Shown here: positions 16,378-24,895 of the stretch, one piece after another
Position numbering within the stretch: position 1 is the first letter of the stretch
How the letters are laid out: every line of letters starts with the position of its first letter
Source of the DNA: Streptomyces sp. ISL-12
GTDB lineage: Bacteria; Actinomycetota; Actinomycetes; Streptomycetales; Streptomycetaceae
Assembly: GCF_018614415.1 (NCBI RefSeq)
Contig: NZ_JAGGOO010000108.1
Coordinates: forward strand, 1 to 64,000
Direction: 5' to 3'
DNA: 64,000 nt
Notes under the pieces: generated by a model
Seen by the model: only the letters and a program-made list of their open reading frames with translations
Told to the model about the DNA's origin: nothing
The model's database searches: none
Translations under genes and position numbers: made by a program

Positions 16378-17948
16378 GGTGCCACCGGGGCGGCCGGGCC
16401 GCGCCGGGCCTCCAGGAAGGCGCGCAGCGGGGCGCGGTGGAACTTCTCGCTGTCCCACTCGTTCTCCAGGTTCTCCGCGAGGTGGTACGCGTCGACGAAC
16501 TCACCGCCCCGGTACCAGCGGACGACGGGATGGAGATAGCGGCCGTCCAGACCCGCCACGTCCTGCTGCGACTTGCGGCCCGCCGTGACGTCGAAGGGGT
16601 CGACCCGGTCGTGGTCCTCCCCGTACTCCAGGGTGATCACCGCGTGCGCGGCCACCTCCCCGAAGTCGCCCGCGCGCACGGCGTGCGGCACCTGGCCGAC
16701 CGGGACCTCCTCGGCGTAGCGCAGCGTGCCGTCCGGGGCGAGCAGCAGGAGGTCGCCGAGGACGCCGAACTGCTGCCACAGCGCGGAGGACCGGTTGACG
16801 CGGGTGACGACCTCCTCGACGGCCCGTTCGGTGTCCGCGCCCAGCTCGGTCACCGGCCACGCCTCCCCTTCGTACCGCTGCCGCAGTGCCCGGTGCAGGG
16901 CGCGGACCGTGTAGCGGAAGCCGTGGATGAAGCCGGTGGTGGCCTTCTTGAAGTCCCGGCCCTGCATCAGCGTCCCGGCGAAGTACAGGTCCGGCACGTT
17001 GACCGACTCGCCCACCGCCGTCAGGTCCGGGAACCGGTCGTTCACCGTCAGGTCCGGGACGCAGGACTCGTCGAAGATCGAGGTGTCGAGCCGGAAACCG
17101 GTGGCGACGATCACCCGGTCGTAGCGGATCTCCTTGACCACGTCGTCGGCCCGCTCGAACGCGACCGGCACGTGGAAGCCGTCCGCCGCCCGCCGGATCG
17201 AGAGCACCCGGCCGTCCAGGAGCGCGTTCTGCGACTTCAGCTGGTAGCTGTCGAGGAAGTTGTTGTTGACCGCCCGCAGATGCCCGACGTAGTGCGTCCG
17301 CCACGCCAGCGGCAGCGAACCCGAGCCGACGACGTGGATCACCGCCGCGTTCTCCATCAGGCTGTCGGCCGTCTCGAAGGCGGAGTTGCCCCGCCCGATG
17401 ATCAGCACCCGCTGGTCGGTGAAGGTCTCCGGGTCGGGGTCGAACGAGTCGTACCGCTCGGCCAGTCCGATGCCGGGGATGTCCGGCACGTTCGGCAGCG
17501 ACACCCCGGTGGCGACCACCACCCGCCGCGCCCGCCAGGACTGTCCGCCCTGGTCGGTGACGGTGAAGCCGTCGGCGTCGCGGGAGATCCGCGCCACCTC
17601 GGTGCCGTACCGCACGCGCACCCCGGTGCGCTCGGCGAAGTCCGACAGATAGCGGACCATCTCGTCGGCCGGCGGGAAGTAGCGCGGGCTGTACTTGGTG
17701 AACAGCAGCTCCGGATCGTCGCTCAGCAGCGAGTTCCAGTCCATCCGCAGCCGCAGCTCGGGATCGTCGTATCCGGTGTGCACCTTGTTGGTCGAGATGA
17801 GGGTGCGGTGCCGGGGAAACCGCTCGAAGAACGCGCCGGGAACGCTGCCGCGCTCCAGGACCACGTAGTCCGCACCGTCACGTTCCAGGGAGGCGGCGAG
17901 TTGCAGTCCCGCGGGCCCCGCTCCGATGATCAGGTAGTCGTGCGCCAT
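16374..17948 (-). CDS. FAD/NADPH-dependent monooxygenase (FOXRED2-like), copy 2
   Basis: A 524-residue paralogue of the gene at 9618. It has YLIIGAGPAGLQLAAS for FAD, LIIGRGNSAFETAD for the second nucleotide, the shared NNNFLDSYQLKSQNA block and HLAENLENEWD near the end. ATG 17948 (MAHDYLIIG) matches the paralogue start (MVRDYLIIG) and sits seven bases after the -10 box TAGCTT, so an upstream ATG at 17966 is unlikely. First gene of the leftward operon monooxygenase, hydroxy-acid oxidase, P450, antiporter. The two paralogues may oxidise successive intermediates or form a pair. Confidence 0.87.
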   Translation of the reverse strand: MAHDYLIIGAGPAGLQLAASLERDGADYVVLERGSVPGAFFERFPRHRTLISTNKVHTGYDDPELRLRMDWNSLLSDDPELLFTKYSPRYFPPADEMVRYLSDFAERTGVRVRYGTEVARISRDADGFTVTDQGGQSWRARRVVVATGVSLPNVPDIPGIGLAERYDSFDPDPETFTDQRVLIIGRGNSAFETADSLMENAAVIHVVGSGSLPLAWRTHYVGHLRAVNNNFLDSYQLKSQNALLDGRVLSIRRAADGFHVPVAFERADDVVKEIRYDRVIVATGFRLDTSIFDESCVPDLTVNDRFPDLTAVGESVNVPDLYFAGTLMQGRDFKKATTGFIHGFRYTVRALHRALRQRYEGEAWPVTELGADTERAVEEVVTRVNRSSALWQQFGVLGDLLLLAPDGTLRYAEEVPVGQVPHAVRAGDFGEVAAHAVITLEYGEDHDRVDPFDVTAGRKSQQDVAGLDGRYLHPVVRWYRGGEFVDAYHLAENLENEWDSEKFHRAPLRAFLEARRGPAAPVAP

Positions 17949-18010
17949 GGCCCGGAAGCTATCCACCGGATTTCAGAGGGCTCTGAGATTCCCCGCCTAG
18001 GTTCTGGCCT
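17949..18010. promoter_or_regulatory. Divergent leaderless promoters sharing one cluster-B operator (copy 2)
   Basis: The 14-bp palindrome TCAGAGGGCTCTGA at 17973-17986 (mismatch only in the central GG) is centred at 17979.5. On the minus strand, TAGCTT (17961 to 17956) is followed by seven bases and ATG 17948. On the plus strand, TAGGTT (17998-18003) is followed by seven bases and GTG 18011. The palindrome centre is 18.5 bp from the first base of both -10 boxes, the same as at 9580-9617. Both starts appear leaderless. Confidence 0.75.
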
Positions 18011-19519
18011 GTGCTCACCACCACGGATCCCGTCACGCTCACCGGCCCTCTGGACGCCACCGCCCTGCGGCGCGCGGCGACGCCGCTCACCGTCACCGTG
18101 GACGACGCGGCCCGCGCCCGGGTCGAGCGCGGCCGGCACCTCTTCCGCGCGCTGCGGAAGGACGGCCCGGTCTACGGCGCCACCACCGGCTTCGGCGCCC
18201 TCGTCGGCTACGCGGGCCGCGCCGACGAGGCCGACCAGTGCGACAACACCCTGGCCCACCTCGGCGCGGGGCAGGGCCCGGACCTGCCGCACGACGTCAC
18301 CCGCGCCGCCCTGCTGCTGCGCACCTGGTCGCTGGCCCAGGGGCACTCCGGGGTGTCCGCCGAGACCGTCGACCGGCTCGCCGCGATGTTCGCCACCACC
18401 TTCTCGCCCGCCGTCCCCCGCTACGGCTCCGTCGGCGCCAGCGGCGACCTCATCCCGCTCGCCTACGCCACCCAGGCCCTGCGCGGCCGGGGCCACGCCT
18501 ACCTGGACGGCCGCCGCCTGCCCGCCGCCGACGCGCTCACCGCCGCCGGGCTGACCCCGCTCGCCCTCGACGGCCGCGACGCCCTCGCCCTCGTCAACGG
18601 CACCTCCGTCACCACCGCCGCCCTCGCCCTGGCCCGCGACACCGTCCGCGCCGCGCACCGCGCGCTCACCGACCTCACCTGCCTGCTCACCGACCTCCTC
18701 GGCTGCGACCCAGGCTTCCTCGACGCCGGCCTGCTGCGCGCCTACGGGCACCCCGGCGCGGCCGTCGTCGGCACCCGCATGCGGCACACCCTGACCGGCA
18801 CCAGCCCCTCCGGCGCCCGGCCGCTCCAGGAGCCGTACAGCATCCGCTGCGCCCCGCAACTGCTCGGCGCGGCCGAGGACGCCCTCGGCTACGTCGACGG
18901 CGTGGTCGCCGCCGACCTCGGCGGGGTCAGCGACAACCCCCTGTTCTTCGCCGACGGTGACGGTGACGGCGACGGCGCGGGCCGGGTCGTGCACGGCGGG
19001 AACTTCTTCGGGCAGCCCGCCGCGTTCGCCGCCGACCTGCTCGCCTCCGTCACCGCCCAGCTCGGCAACCTCGCCGAACGCCAGCTCGACCTGCTGGTGG
19101 ACCCGGCGCGCAACGGGGGCCTGCCGCCGATGCTCGCCACCGCACCCGGCGTCCAGCACGGCCTGCAGGGCGTGCAGCTGGCCACCACCGCGTTCGTCGC
19201 CGAGATCCGGCGATGCGCCGCCCCGGCCGCCATGCAGAGCCTGCCGACCAACCTGCACAACCAGGACGTCGTCCCGTTCGGCACCCAGGCCGCCCTGCGC
19301 TCCTACGACATGGCCGGGCTGCTGGGCCTGCTGTGCGGGTCGCTCGCGGTCGGCCTGCGCCAGGCCGTCCACGTCGGCGCCCGCCGGCCCACCGCGCCCC
19401 GGTGCGCCGCACTCCTGGACGCCCTCGCCGAGACCGTCCCGCCGGTCGAACCGGACCGCCCGCTGGACGCCGACGTGCGCGCCGCGGCCCGGCTGCTGCT
19501 CACACGTGACCTGCCGTGA
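18011..19519 (+). CDS. MIO-dependent aromatic amino acid ammonia-lyase, tyrosine-lyase-like
   Basis: A 502-residue member of the histidine/phenylalanine/tyrosine ammonia-lyase family. The MIO cofactor triad is Ala143-Ser144-Gly145 (GSVGASGDL). Catalytic Tyr55 lies in VYGATTGFG, NGTS is at about 196-199, and EPYSIRCAPQ and SDNPLFF follow. At the substrate-selectivity site, where histidine lyases have Ser-His and phenylalanine lyases Phe-Leu, it has His83-Leu84 (LAHLGAGQG), as in bacterial tyrosine lyases. It probably converts L-tyrosine to 4-coumarate; an aminomutase role is possible. GTG 18011 is leaderless. It is convergent with the histidine kinase, with 20 bases of overlap. The Gly-Asp repeat after SDNPLFFAD is a small insertion. 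Confidence 0.85.
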   Translation: MLTTTDPVTLTGPLDATALRRAATPLTVTVDDAARARVERGRHLFRALRKDGPVYGATTGFGALVGYAGRADEADQCDNTLAHLGAGQGPDLPHDVTRAALLLRTWSLAQGHSGVSAETVDRLAAMFATTFSPAVPRYGSVGASGDLIPLAYATQALRGRGHAYLDGRRLPAADALTAAGLTPLALDGRDALALVNGTSVTTAALALARDTVRAAHRALTDLTCLLTDLLGCDPGFLDAGLLRAYGHPGAAVVGTRMRHTLTGTSPSGARPLQEPYSIRCAPQLLGAAEDALGYVDGVVAADLGGVSDNPLFFADGDGDGDGAGRVVHGGNFFGQPAAFAADLLASVTAQLGNLAERQLDLLVDPARNGGLPPMLATAPGVQHGLQGVQLATTAFVAEIRRCAAPAAMQSLPTNLHNQDVVPFGTQAALRSYDMAGLLGLLCGSLAVGLRQAVHVGARRPTAPRCAALLDALAETVPPVEPDRPLDADVRAAARLLLTRDLP

Positions 19520-20756
19520 CCGGGGCCGCCGGGATCCGCTCGGGCGGGGCAGCGCACTCCGGCAGCCGGATGGTGAACCGGGCGCCCCGCCCGGGCCGGC
19601 CCGCCGCGGTCACCGTACCGCCGTGTCCCGTGACCACCTCCCGCAGCAGTGCCAGCCCCAGCCCGTACCGCCCGCCGTCACCGGCCCGGTGGAACCGCTC
19701 GAACAGCCGCTCCGCCTCGGCCGGGTCGAAACCCGGCCCGGTGTCCGAGACCGTCAGCTCCACGGCCGAGCCCGAGCGGGTGAGCGTCACCTCGACCCGT
19801 CCGCCCGCCGGGGTGTGGCTGATCGCGTTGGACAGCAGCTCCCCGACGGCCCGGCGCAGCGCCGACTCGACACCGCCGACGAACAGGGACCGGCGGGCAC
19901 CGCCCACGGTCACGGTGAGCCCGCCGTCCCGGATCCGCTCCGCCTCCTCGGCGACCACCGACCGGGCCAGCGCCGTCAGATCGACCGGCACCCGCTCGGC
20001 GGGCCGCGCGGGGTCCGCCGCGAGGCTCGCGGAGAGCAGCAGATCGTCCAGGACCGCGCCGAGCCGGCCCACCGAACCGACCAGCCGGGCCAGGCCGTCG
20101 CGGTGCTCGGCCGGCAGCCGCGCGGCCCGCGCCTGCCGGGACAGCACCTGGGCCCGGGTGTACACCTGGGTGACGGGGGTGCGCAGCTCGTGACTGGCGT
20201 CCGTGACGAACCGGCGCTGCCGGGCCAGCGCCTCGGCCAGCGGCGCCACGGACAGCCGGCCGAGGACCGCGCCCGTGACGGCCGCCGCGATCAGCCCGAC
20301 CAGCTCCGCGACGCCCAGCGCGTACCAGAGGTGCCGGCGGTCGGCGAGCTGGAACCGCAGGTCGAACACCGCCTGCACCACGTTCCCGTCCGCCCGGACC
20401 TCGGTGCGCACCAGGTAGACCGTGCCGTTGCGGTGCACCACCCGCTCCACCGCCTCGTCGGTCCGGCGCACCCGGTCCAGATCGGCCCGGACCGGGAACC
20501 CGTCCGGCGCGTTGGCGAGCGGGGTGGCGCCGGCCGCGTACAGCCAGGTGCACACCGGTGGGCTCGACAGGTCGCCGCGCGAGGCGCCGTAGCGCAGCTC
20601 CCGCCGCACCTGGTCGTTCTGCGCCCGGGTCATCACCGTGTCCGCGACGAGGCCGACCACCACCATGAGCAGCGTGATGATCGCCGCGGTGATCACGGCG
20701 ATCCGCAGCCGGGCCAGGCGCACCTCCGTGCGCTCCGCGACCTGTGAGGACCTCAC
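19500..20756 (-). CDS. Two-component sensor histidine kinase
   Basis: A 418-residue membrane kinase. N-terminal membrane helix VITAAIITLLMVVVGLVAD, an extracellular region of about 110 residues, a second helix ELVGLIAAAVTGAVLG, then HisKA with the phospho-acceptor in TDASHELRTPV, and HATPase with VGELLSNAISHTP (N box) and DTGPGFDP (G1 box) and YGLGLAL (G2 box). All catalytic landmarks are intact. GTG 20756 overlaps the response regulator stop as GTGA. With the regulator it forms one operon. The signal is unknown; position next to cluster B suggests but does not prove control of it. Confidence 0.88.
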   Translation of the reverse strand: MRSSQVAERTEVRLARLRIAVITAAIITLLMVVVGLVADTVMTRAQNDQVRRELRYGASRGDLSSPPVCTWLYAAGATPLANAPDGFPVRADLDRVRRTDEAVERVVHRNGTVYLVRTEVRADGNVVQAVFDLRFQLADRRHLWYALGVAELVGLIAAAVTGAVLGRLSVAPLAEALARQRRFVTDASHELRTPVTQVYTRAQVLSRQARAARLPAEHRDGLARLVGSVGRLGAVLDDLLLSASLAADPARPAERVPVDLTALARSVVAEEAERIRDGGLTVTVGGARRSLFVGGVESALRRAVGELLSNAISHTPAGGRVEVTLTRSGSAVELTVSDTGPGFDPAEAERLFERFHRAGDGGRYGLGLALLREVVTGHGGTVTAAGRPGRGARFTIRLPECAAPPERIPAAPVTAGHV

Positions 20757-21439
20757 AGCGCCCCCAGCCGGTAGCCGAGGCCGCGGACCGTGCGCACGGC
20801 CTGCCGGCCGAGTTTGCGGCGCAGGTAGTAGACGTAGGTGTCGACGATGGACGACGCGGGCGCCTCCTGGAACACCATCCGGCGCAGCTCCGCCCGCGAG
20901 TACACGGCGTCGGGGCGGGAGGCGAGCGCCCACAGCAGCGCGAACTCCCGGGCCGCCAGGGCGATCCGCCGCCCGTCGGGCAGTTCGACCTCGCGCGGGC
21001 CGACGTGCAGCCGGCCGGAACCGATCCGCAGGGTGTCGGTGACGTCGAGCGCCCGTCTGCACAGGGCTCTGAGCCGGGCGCCGAGTTCGTCCAGGTCGAA
21101 CGGTTTGACCAGGTAGTCGTCGGCGCCGGCGTCCAGCCCGTCGACCCGGTCGTGCACGGTGCCCATCGCGGTCAGCATGAGCACCGGGGTGCGCACCGCG
21201 CGCGAGCGCAGCCGGCCCAGCAGGTCGACGCCGTCCAGCACCGGCAGCCGCCGGTCGACGACCAGTACGTCGTACTGCCGGGTCAGGCCCAGGTGCAGGC
21301 CCCGCTGCCCGTCGGTCGCGGCGTCGACCTCGTAGCCGTCGTCGCGCAGTACTCCGGAGAGCATGCCGACCAGTTCCCGGTCGTCCTCGACCAGCAGCAG
21401 CCGCCAGGGATCCCGTGGCCGTACCCGCCCCTGTGTCAC
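20753..21439 (-). CDS. OmpR-family response regulator
   Basis: A 228-residue regulator with a receiver domain (LLLVEDDRE acidic pocket, phospho-acceptor Asp in VLVVDRRLP, Lys in YLVKPFD) and a C-terminal winged helix (ALAAREFALLWALASRPD, VDTYVYYLRRKLG). Start GTG 21439 has GAGGAG seven bases upstream; an ATG at 21478 lacks one. First gene of the operon with the sensor kinase. OmpR-type dimers normally bind direct repeats, so this protein is not the obvious reader of the palindromic cluster-B operator. Confidence 0.88.
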   Translation of the reverse strand: MTQGRVRPRDPWRLLLVEDDRELVGMLSGVLRDDGYEVDAATDGQRGLHLGLTRQYDVLVVDRRLPVLDGVDLLGRLRSRAVRTPVLMLTAMGTVHDRVDGLDAGADDYLVKPFDLDELGARLRALCRRALDVTDTLRIGSGRLHVGPREVELPDGRRIALAAREFALLWALASRPDAVYSRAELRRMVFQEAPASSIVDTYVYYLRRKLGRQAVRTVRGLGYRLGAL

Positions 21440-21743
21440 CGTCCGGCTCCTCTCGCCCCCCGTCTGGCCCGTCAACACCCACGCGTGACACGGGAGTTCC
21501 GCTCACGCGACCCGGTGGCCGAACGGGAATTCGATCGGCAAGATCAAGCTAGCGCTTACCCGCCGGGGGAGGGAGGGGCAGGGAAGTCCTGTCCGTATTC
21601 CGCGCCTCGGCCCACGCCGCACCCCGGCCGGCAGCCGGTCACGCCCTGCGGACGTGACCGGCCGAAGGCCGGCGGGTGGCCGAAAACAGCCGGGGCAGCC
21701 GGGGCAGCCGGGGGGAGCGCTTGCGCCGGAGGAACACCCGGGG
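21440..21743. other. Intergenic region with short repeats
   Basis: No gene seen. It holds three tandem CAGCCGGGG units (21687-21713) and two copies of AGCGCTT (21551-21557 and 21716-21722), a core found in LacI-type operators. The promoter of the two-component operon must lie here. The AGCGCTT sites are too short to assign. Confidence 0.35.
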
Positions 21744-23840
21744 TCAGCCCTCGCGCCGGAAGCGGAACACCGCGGCGTCGAGATCGCCGCGCAACCCCGT
21801 GCGCAGGCCGTGGTGGAGCAGGACCGGGGCGCGGTGGGGGCGGCCGGTGTCCTGACAGACGTACACGGCGCCCGGGTCCAGGCCGCGCAGCCGCACCGGC
21901 GCCGGTTCCTGGCCGAAGGACTGGGCCCGCAGCCAGGCGAGGACCACGACCTCGTCGCCCAGGCTGTACTGGACGGCGCTCAGGCCGTCACCGTCCGGCG
22001 GCAGCAGCCGGTGCAGGCGCCCGCGCTGGACGACCGGCCGGATCTCCTTGTAGAGCCCGATCCACTTGCTCGCCTCGTCGAGTTCGGCCTCGCTCCAGCG
22101 GGTGAGGTCGCCGCCGACGCCGAGCACCCCGGCCATCGCGCTGACGAACCGGAACCGCAGGGAACTGACCCGCCCGTTCATCTGCTCGTTGGGGCTGTCC
22201 GTCACCCAGGCCGCCATCACCCGCGCCGGGTGCACCTGCCCGAAGCCGTGCTGGATGGCCAGCCGGTCCGCCGGGTCGGTGTTGTCCGACGTCCACACCT
22301 GGTCGGTACGGGAGAGGATGCCCAGGTCGATCCGGCCGCCGCCGCCCGAGCAGGACTCGAAGGCGACGCCCGGGTGGGCGGCCCGCAGCCGGTCCAGGAT
22401 GCCGTACAGCGCCTCCACGTGCTCGGTCCACAGCCGTTCCGGGAACGCCTCGCCGGGCCAGCCGGGGTCGGTGAAGGAGCGGTTGAAGTCCCACTTGACG
22501 TAGTCGATCGGCGCCGACTCCAACAACTGGTGTATCCGCTCCTCGACGAAGGCGGCCACGTCGGCGCGGGCGAGGTTGAGGACGAGCTGGTTGCGGAACT
22601 GGGTGGGCGCGCGGCCGGGGACGTGCTGGGTCCACTCGGGGTGCGCCCGGTACAGGTCGCTGTCGGGGTTGACCATCTCCGGCTCCACCCAGATGCCGAA
22701 CCGCATGCCCAGGGCGCGCACTTCCCCGGCGAGCGGGGCGAGCCCGCGCGGGAACCGGTCCGGGTTGGGACTCCAGTCGCCGAGCCCGGCCCGGTCGCTG
22801 GTCCGCCGCCCGAACCAGCCGTCGTCGACGACGAACAGCTCCGTACCGATGGCGGCGGCCCGGCGGGCCAGTGCCAGCTGCTGCTCCTCGGACACCTCGA
22901 ACCAGGTCGCCTCCCACGAGTTGTAGAGCACCGGCCGGTCCTCGGCGGCCGACGGGATCACGTGCGCCAGCTGCCAGGCGTGCCAGGCGGCACTCGCCCC
23001 GCCGAAGCCCTCGGCGGACCGCAGGCCGGCCAGCACGGGCGTACTGCGCGACTCACCGGGCGCCAGGACCAGCAGCCCCGCGTCGTCGTGCCCCCAGCCG
23101 CCGGTCACCTGCACGGTGCCGTCGGGCAGCCGGCGGGTGGCCAGCCGCCAGCTGCCCGACCAGGCGAGGGCACAGCTGTAGACCTCGCCGTGCTCCTCGG
23201 TGGCGGTGCCGTCGGCGTCCAGCGCCACCCAGGGCAGGTGCTGGTGCCCGGTGTGCCCGCGCCGGCTGCCGATCGTGTGGGCGCCGTAGCCGACCGGGAC
23301 GCGCACCAGCCGGCTCTCCGCGCCCCAGCGGCCGTGCAGATGGGACAGCCGCCAGGCGGCGCGCACGGGCAGCGTCCAGGTCGCCGAGTCGGCCCGCGGC
23401 ACCTCCAGGGGCGTGTCCGCCGAGGTGTTGGCGACGGTGACCCAGCGTTCGACGACGTCGTGTCCGTCCCGGAGGCGGTAGTGGAGGGTGAGGGACAGGG
23501 AGGTCACGGGATCGCGGAAGGCGAGGCGCAGTTCGTCCCCCGCCGTCCCGGCGGAGACGAAGGTCCACGCGGTGCCGCGGGCGCCGGGGGACCGTACGAT
23601 CAGGGCGGGTTCGGCGAACCGCCGGCCGCCCTCGACGGGATACTCCTCATGGCCGTCGAGCGGCGACTCGAACGACCACTCCGGCAAAGGGAGTCCGGCG
23701 AGCGCGGCGACGTCCGCGAGACCGATCCGCGGCCCCCAGTGCAGGTGCAGCAGGTGGTCCTCGTCGTCCAGGCGCAGGGCGTAGGAACTCGTCGGGCCGG
23801 ACAGCAGCCAGCTGCGGCCGTCCTCTCCGGTCTCGATCAT
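21744..23840 (-). CDS. GH36 alpha-galactosidase
   Basis: A 698-residue glycoside hydrolase family 36 enzyme without signal peptide, so probably intracellular. Landmarks in order: an N-terminal beta-sandwich, VVDDGWFG, GIWVEPEMVNPDSDLY, the nucleophile Asp in YVKWDFNRSF, the CSGGGGR motif, and the acid/base Asp in VWTSDNTDP. It removes terminal alpha-galactosyl residues from raffinose-type sugars or galactomannan fragments (family knowledge). The length is typical for the family (about 700). No sugar transporter or local regulator is adjacent, which is unusual for a catabolic galactosidase; the start region contains a TTAAGAT element on the minus strand. Confidence 0.9.
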   Translation of the reverse strand: MIETGEDGRSWLLSGPTSSYALRLDDEDHLLHLHWGPRIGLADVAALAGLPLPEWSFESPLDGHEEYPVEGGRRFAEPALIVRSPGARGTAWTFVSAGTAGDELRLAFRDPVTSLSLTLHYRLRDGHDVVERWVTVANTSADTPLEVPRADSATWTLPVRAAWRLSHLHGRWGAESRLVRVPVGYGAHTIGSRRGHTGHQHLPWVALDADGTATEEHGEVYSCALAWSGSWRLATRRLPDGTVQVTGGWGHDDAGLLVLAPGESRSTPVLAGLRSAEGFGGASAAWHAWQLAHVIPSAAEDRPVLYNSWEATWFEVSEEQQLALARRAAAIGTELFVVDDGWFGRRTSDRAGLGDWSPNPDRFPRGLAPLAGEVRALGMRFGIWVEPEMVNPDSDLYRAHPEWTQHVPGRAPTQFRNQLVLNLARADVAAFVEERIHQLLESAPIDYVKWDFNRSFTDPGWPGEAFPERLWTEHVEALYGILDRLRAAHPGVAFESCSGGGGRIDLGILSRTDQVWTSDNTDPADRLAIQHGFGQVHPARVMAAWVTDSPNEQMNGRVSSLRFRFVSAMAGVLGVGGDLTRWSEAELDEASKWIGLYKEIRPVVQRGRLHRLLPPDGDGLSAVQYSLGDEVVVLAWLRAQSFGQEPAPVRLRGLDPGAVYVCQDTGRPHRAPVLLHHGLRTGLRGDLDAAVFRFRREG

Positions 23841-23936
23841 CGGGCGTCCCTTCGGTGAGCGGTGGGGTCTCCGGTCTCGGATGCCGCCGGATCGCGCGTC
23901 ATCTTAAGACCGTCGATCTTGGGCAGGCGGAGTGAA

Positions 23937-23960
23937 GTGATCTTCGTCGTGATCTTTGTC
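23937..23960 (+). repeat. 12-bp tandem direct repeat upstream of the Mrr-like gene
   Basis: GTGATCTTCGTC (23937-23948) and GTGATCTTTGTC (23949-23960) are tandem with one mismatch and lie 22 bases before the start codon. The surrounding stretch is unusually AT-rich for this window. Possibly an operator. Confidence 0.4.
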
Positions 23961-23982
23961 CAGGCCCTGTGGAGGGAGCGCA

Positions 23983-24696
23983 ATGACCGTACCCACCCGC
24001 CCCGTTCGCCGCGCGGACCGCGAGCGGCGCTTCGACCTGCGCGCCACCGCCCTGTTCTTCCTCCTCCTCGCGATCCTCCTCTGCCTCGCGGGCTTCGTGG
24101 TCCGCACCGCGGCCCGGACCGCCGGGCAACGTCCCGCGTGGGCCGTCGCCCTCGTCCTGACGGGCGTCGCGGTGGCGTGGCTGTGCCGCTCCGGGCGGCG
24201 CCGCCGGTCGGCCGTGAGGTACGCCCGGCGCGCCACACTGGCCCTGGAGGAGGCGGCCGAGCAGGTGGCGTCCGCCCCCGTACCGGAGGTCGCGGCTCCG
24301 GGAACCGAGTACGTCGAACTGGAACCCGACGGTTTCGAGCACGCCGTGGCCGCTCTCTGCGCCCGGGACGGCTGCCCCGAGACGGAAGTGGTCGGCGGCC
24401 CCCAGGACCTGGGCGCCGACGTCCTGGCACGCACCCCCGACGGACGGCGGATGGTCGTCCAGTGCAAGCGGTACGGCGACGGCCACAAGGTCGGCTCGCA
24501 GGACATGCAGCGCTTCGGCGGCACGTGCTTCACCGTCCACGAGGCCGAGGTCGCGGTACTCGTCACGACCAGCGACTTCACCGCTCCCGCCCTCTCCTAC
24601 GCGCAGCAGTGCGGCATAGTCTGCGTGAACGGCGAGGAACTGGACGCCTGGAGCGACGGGACCGGACCCGCCCCGTGGACCCGCGCCGCCGGCTGA
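23983..24696 (+). CDS. Membrane-anchored Mrr-like restriction endonuclease domain protein
   Basis: A 237-residue protein. Two N-terminal membrane helices (ALFFLLLAILLCLAGFVV and AVALVLTGVAVAWLC) are followed by a basic linker and a PD-(D/E)xK nuclease domain of the Mrr/type IV type. The catalytic residues are visible as GADVLARTPDG and VVQCKRY (Asp, then Gln-x-Lys), followed by VGSQDMQRFGG and the VLVTTSDFT strand. Mrr-like enzymes cleave modified DNA; membrane-tethered versions are widespread in actinomycetes but their role is unsettled. Start ATG 23983 has GGAGGGAG upstream. Alone in its operon. Confidence 0.82.
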   Translation: MTVPTRPVRRADRERRFDLRATALFFLLLAILLCLAGFVVRTAARTAGQRPAWAVALVLTGVAVAWLCRSGRRRRSAVRYARRATLALEEAAEQVASAPVPEVAAPGTEYVELEPDGFEHAVAALCARDGCPETEVVGGPQDLGADVLARTPDGRRMVVQCKRYGDGHKVGSQDMQRFGGTCFTVHEAEVAVLVTTSDFTAPALSYAQQCGIVCVNGEELDAWSDGTGPAPWTRAAG

Positions 24697-24895
24697 GCGG
24701 AGACCGCCGTCCACCGTCTCGGAGTCCGCCCGCCGATGTCCCCGCTTTCCCCGCGCAATCGCCCGATGGGGTGAACAGCCCGTCCATGCCCGCCCGGTGG
24801 CACGACTCGTCCGGTTGAGTGAAGTGCGCGCCACGCACGAGTGACGACGGTCGCAACGAAGCTCCGCAGTCTCTGCGGCGGACGGAACGGTACGG

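Noticed and set aside
18011..19519. Annotation as histidine ammonia-lyase HutH
   Set aside because: The Ser-His pair of HutH is replaced by His-Leu and no histidine-utilisation genes are nearby.
24817..24826. GAGTGAAGTG also present at 23930-23939, flanking the Mrr-like gene
   Set aside because: A 10-base word repeated once is weak evidence for an attachment site or operator; chance cannot be excluded.
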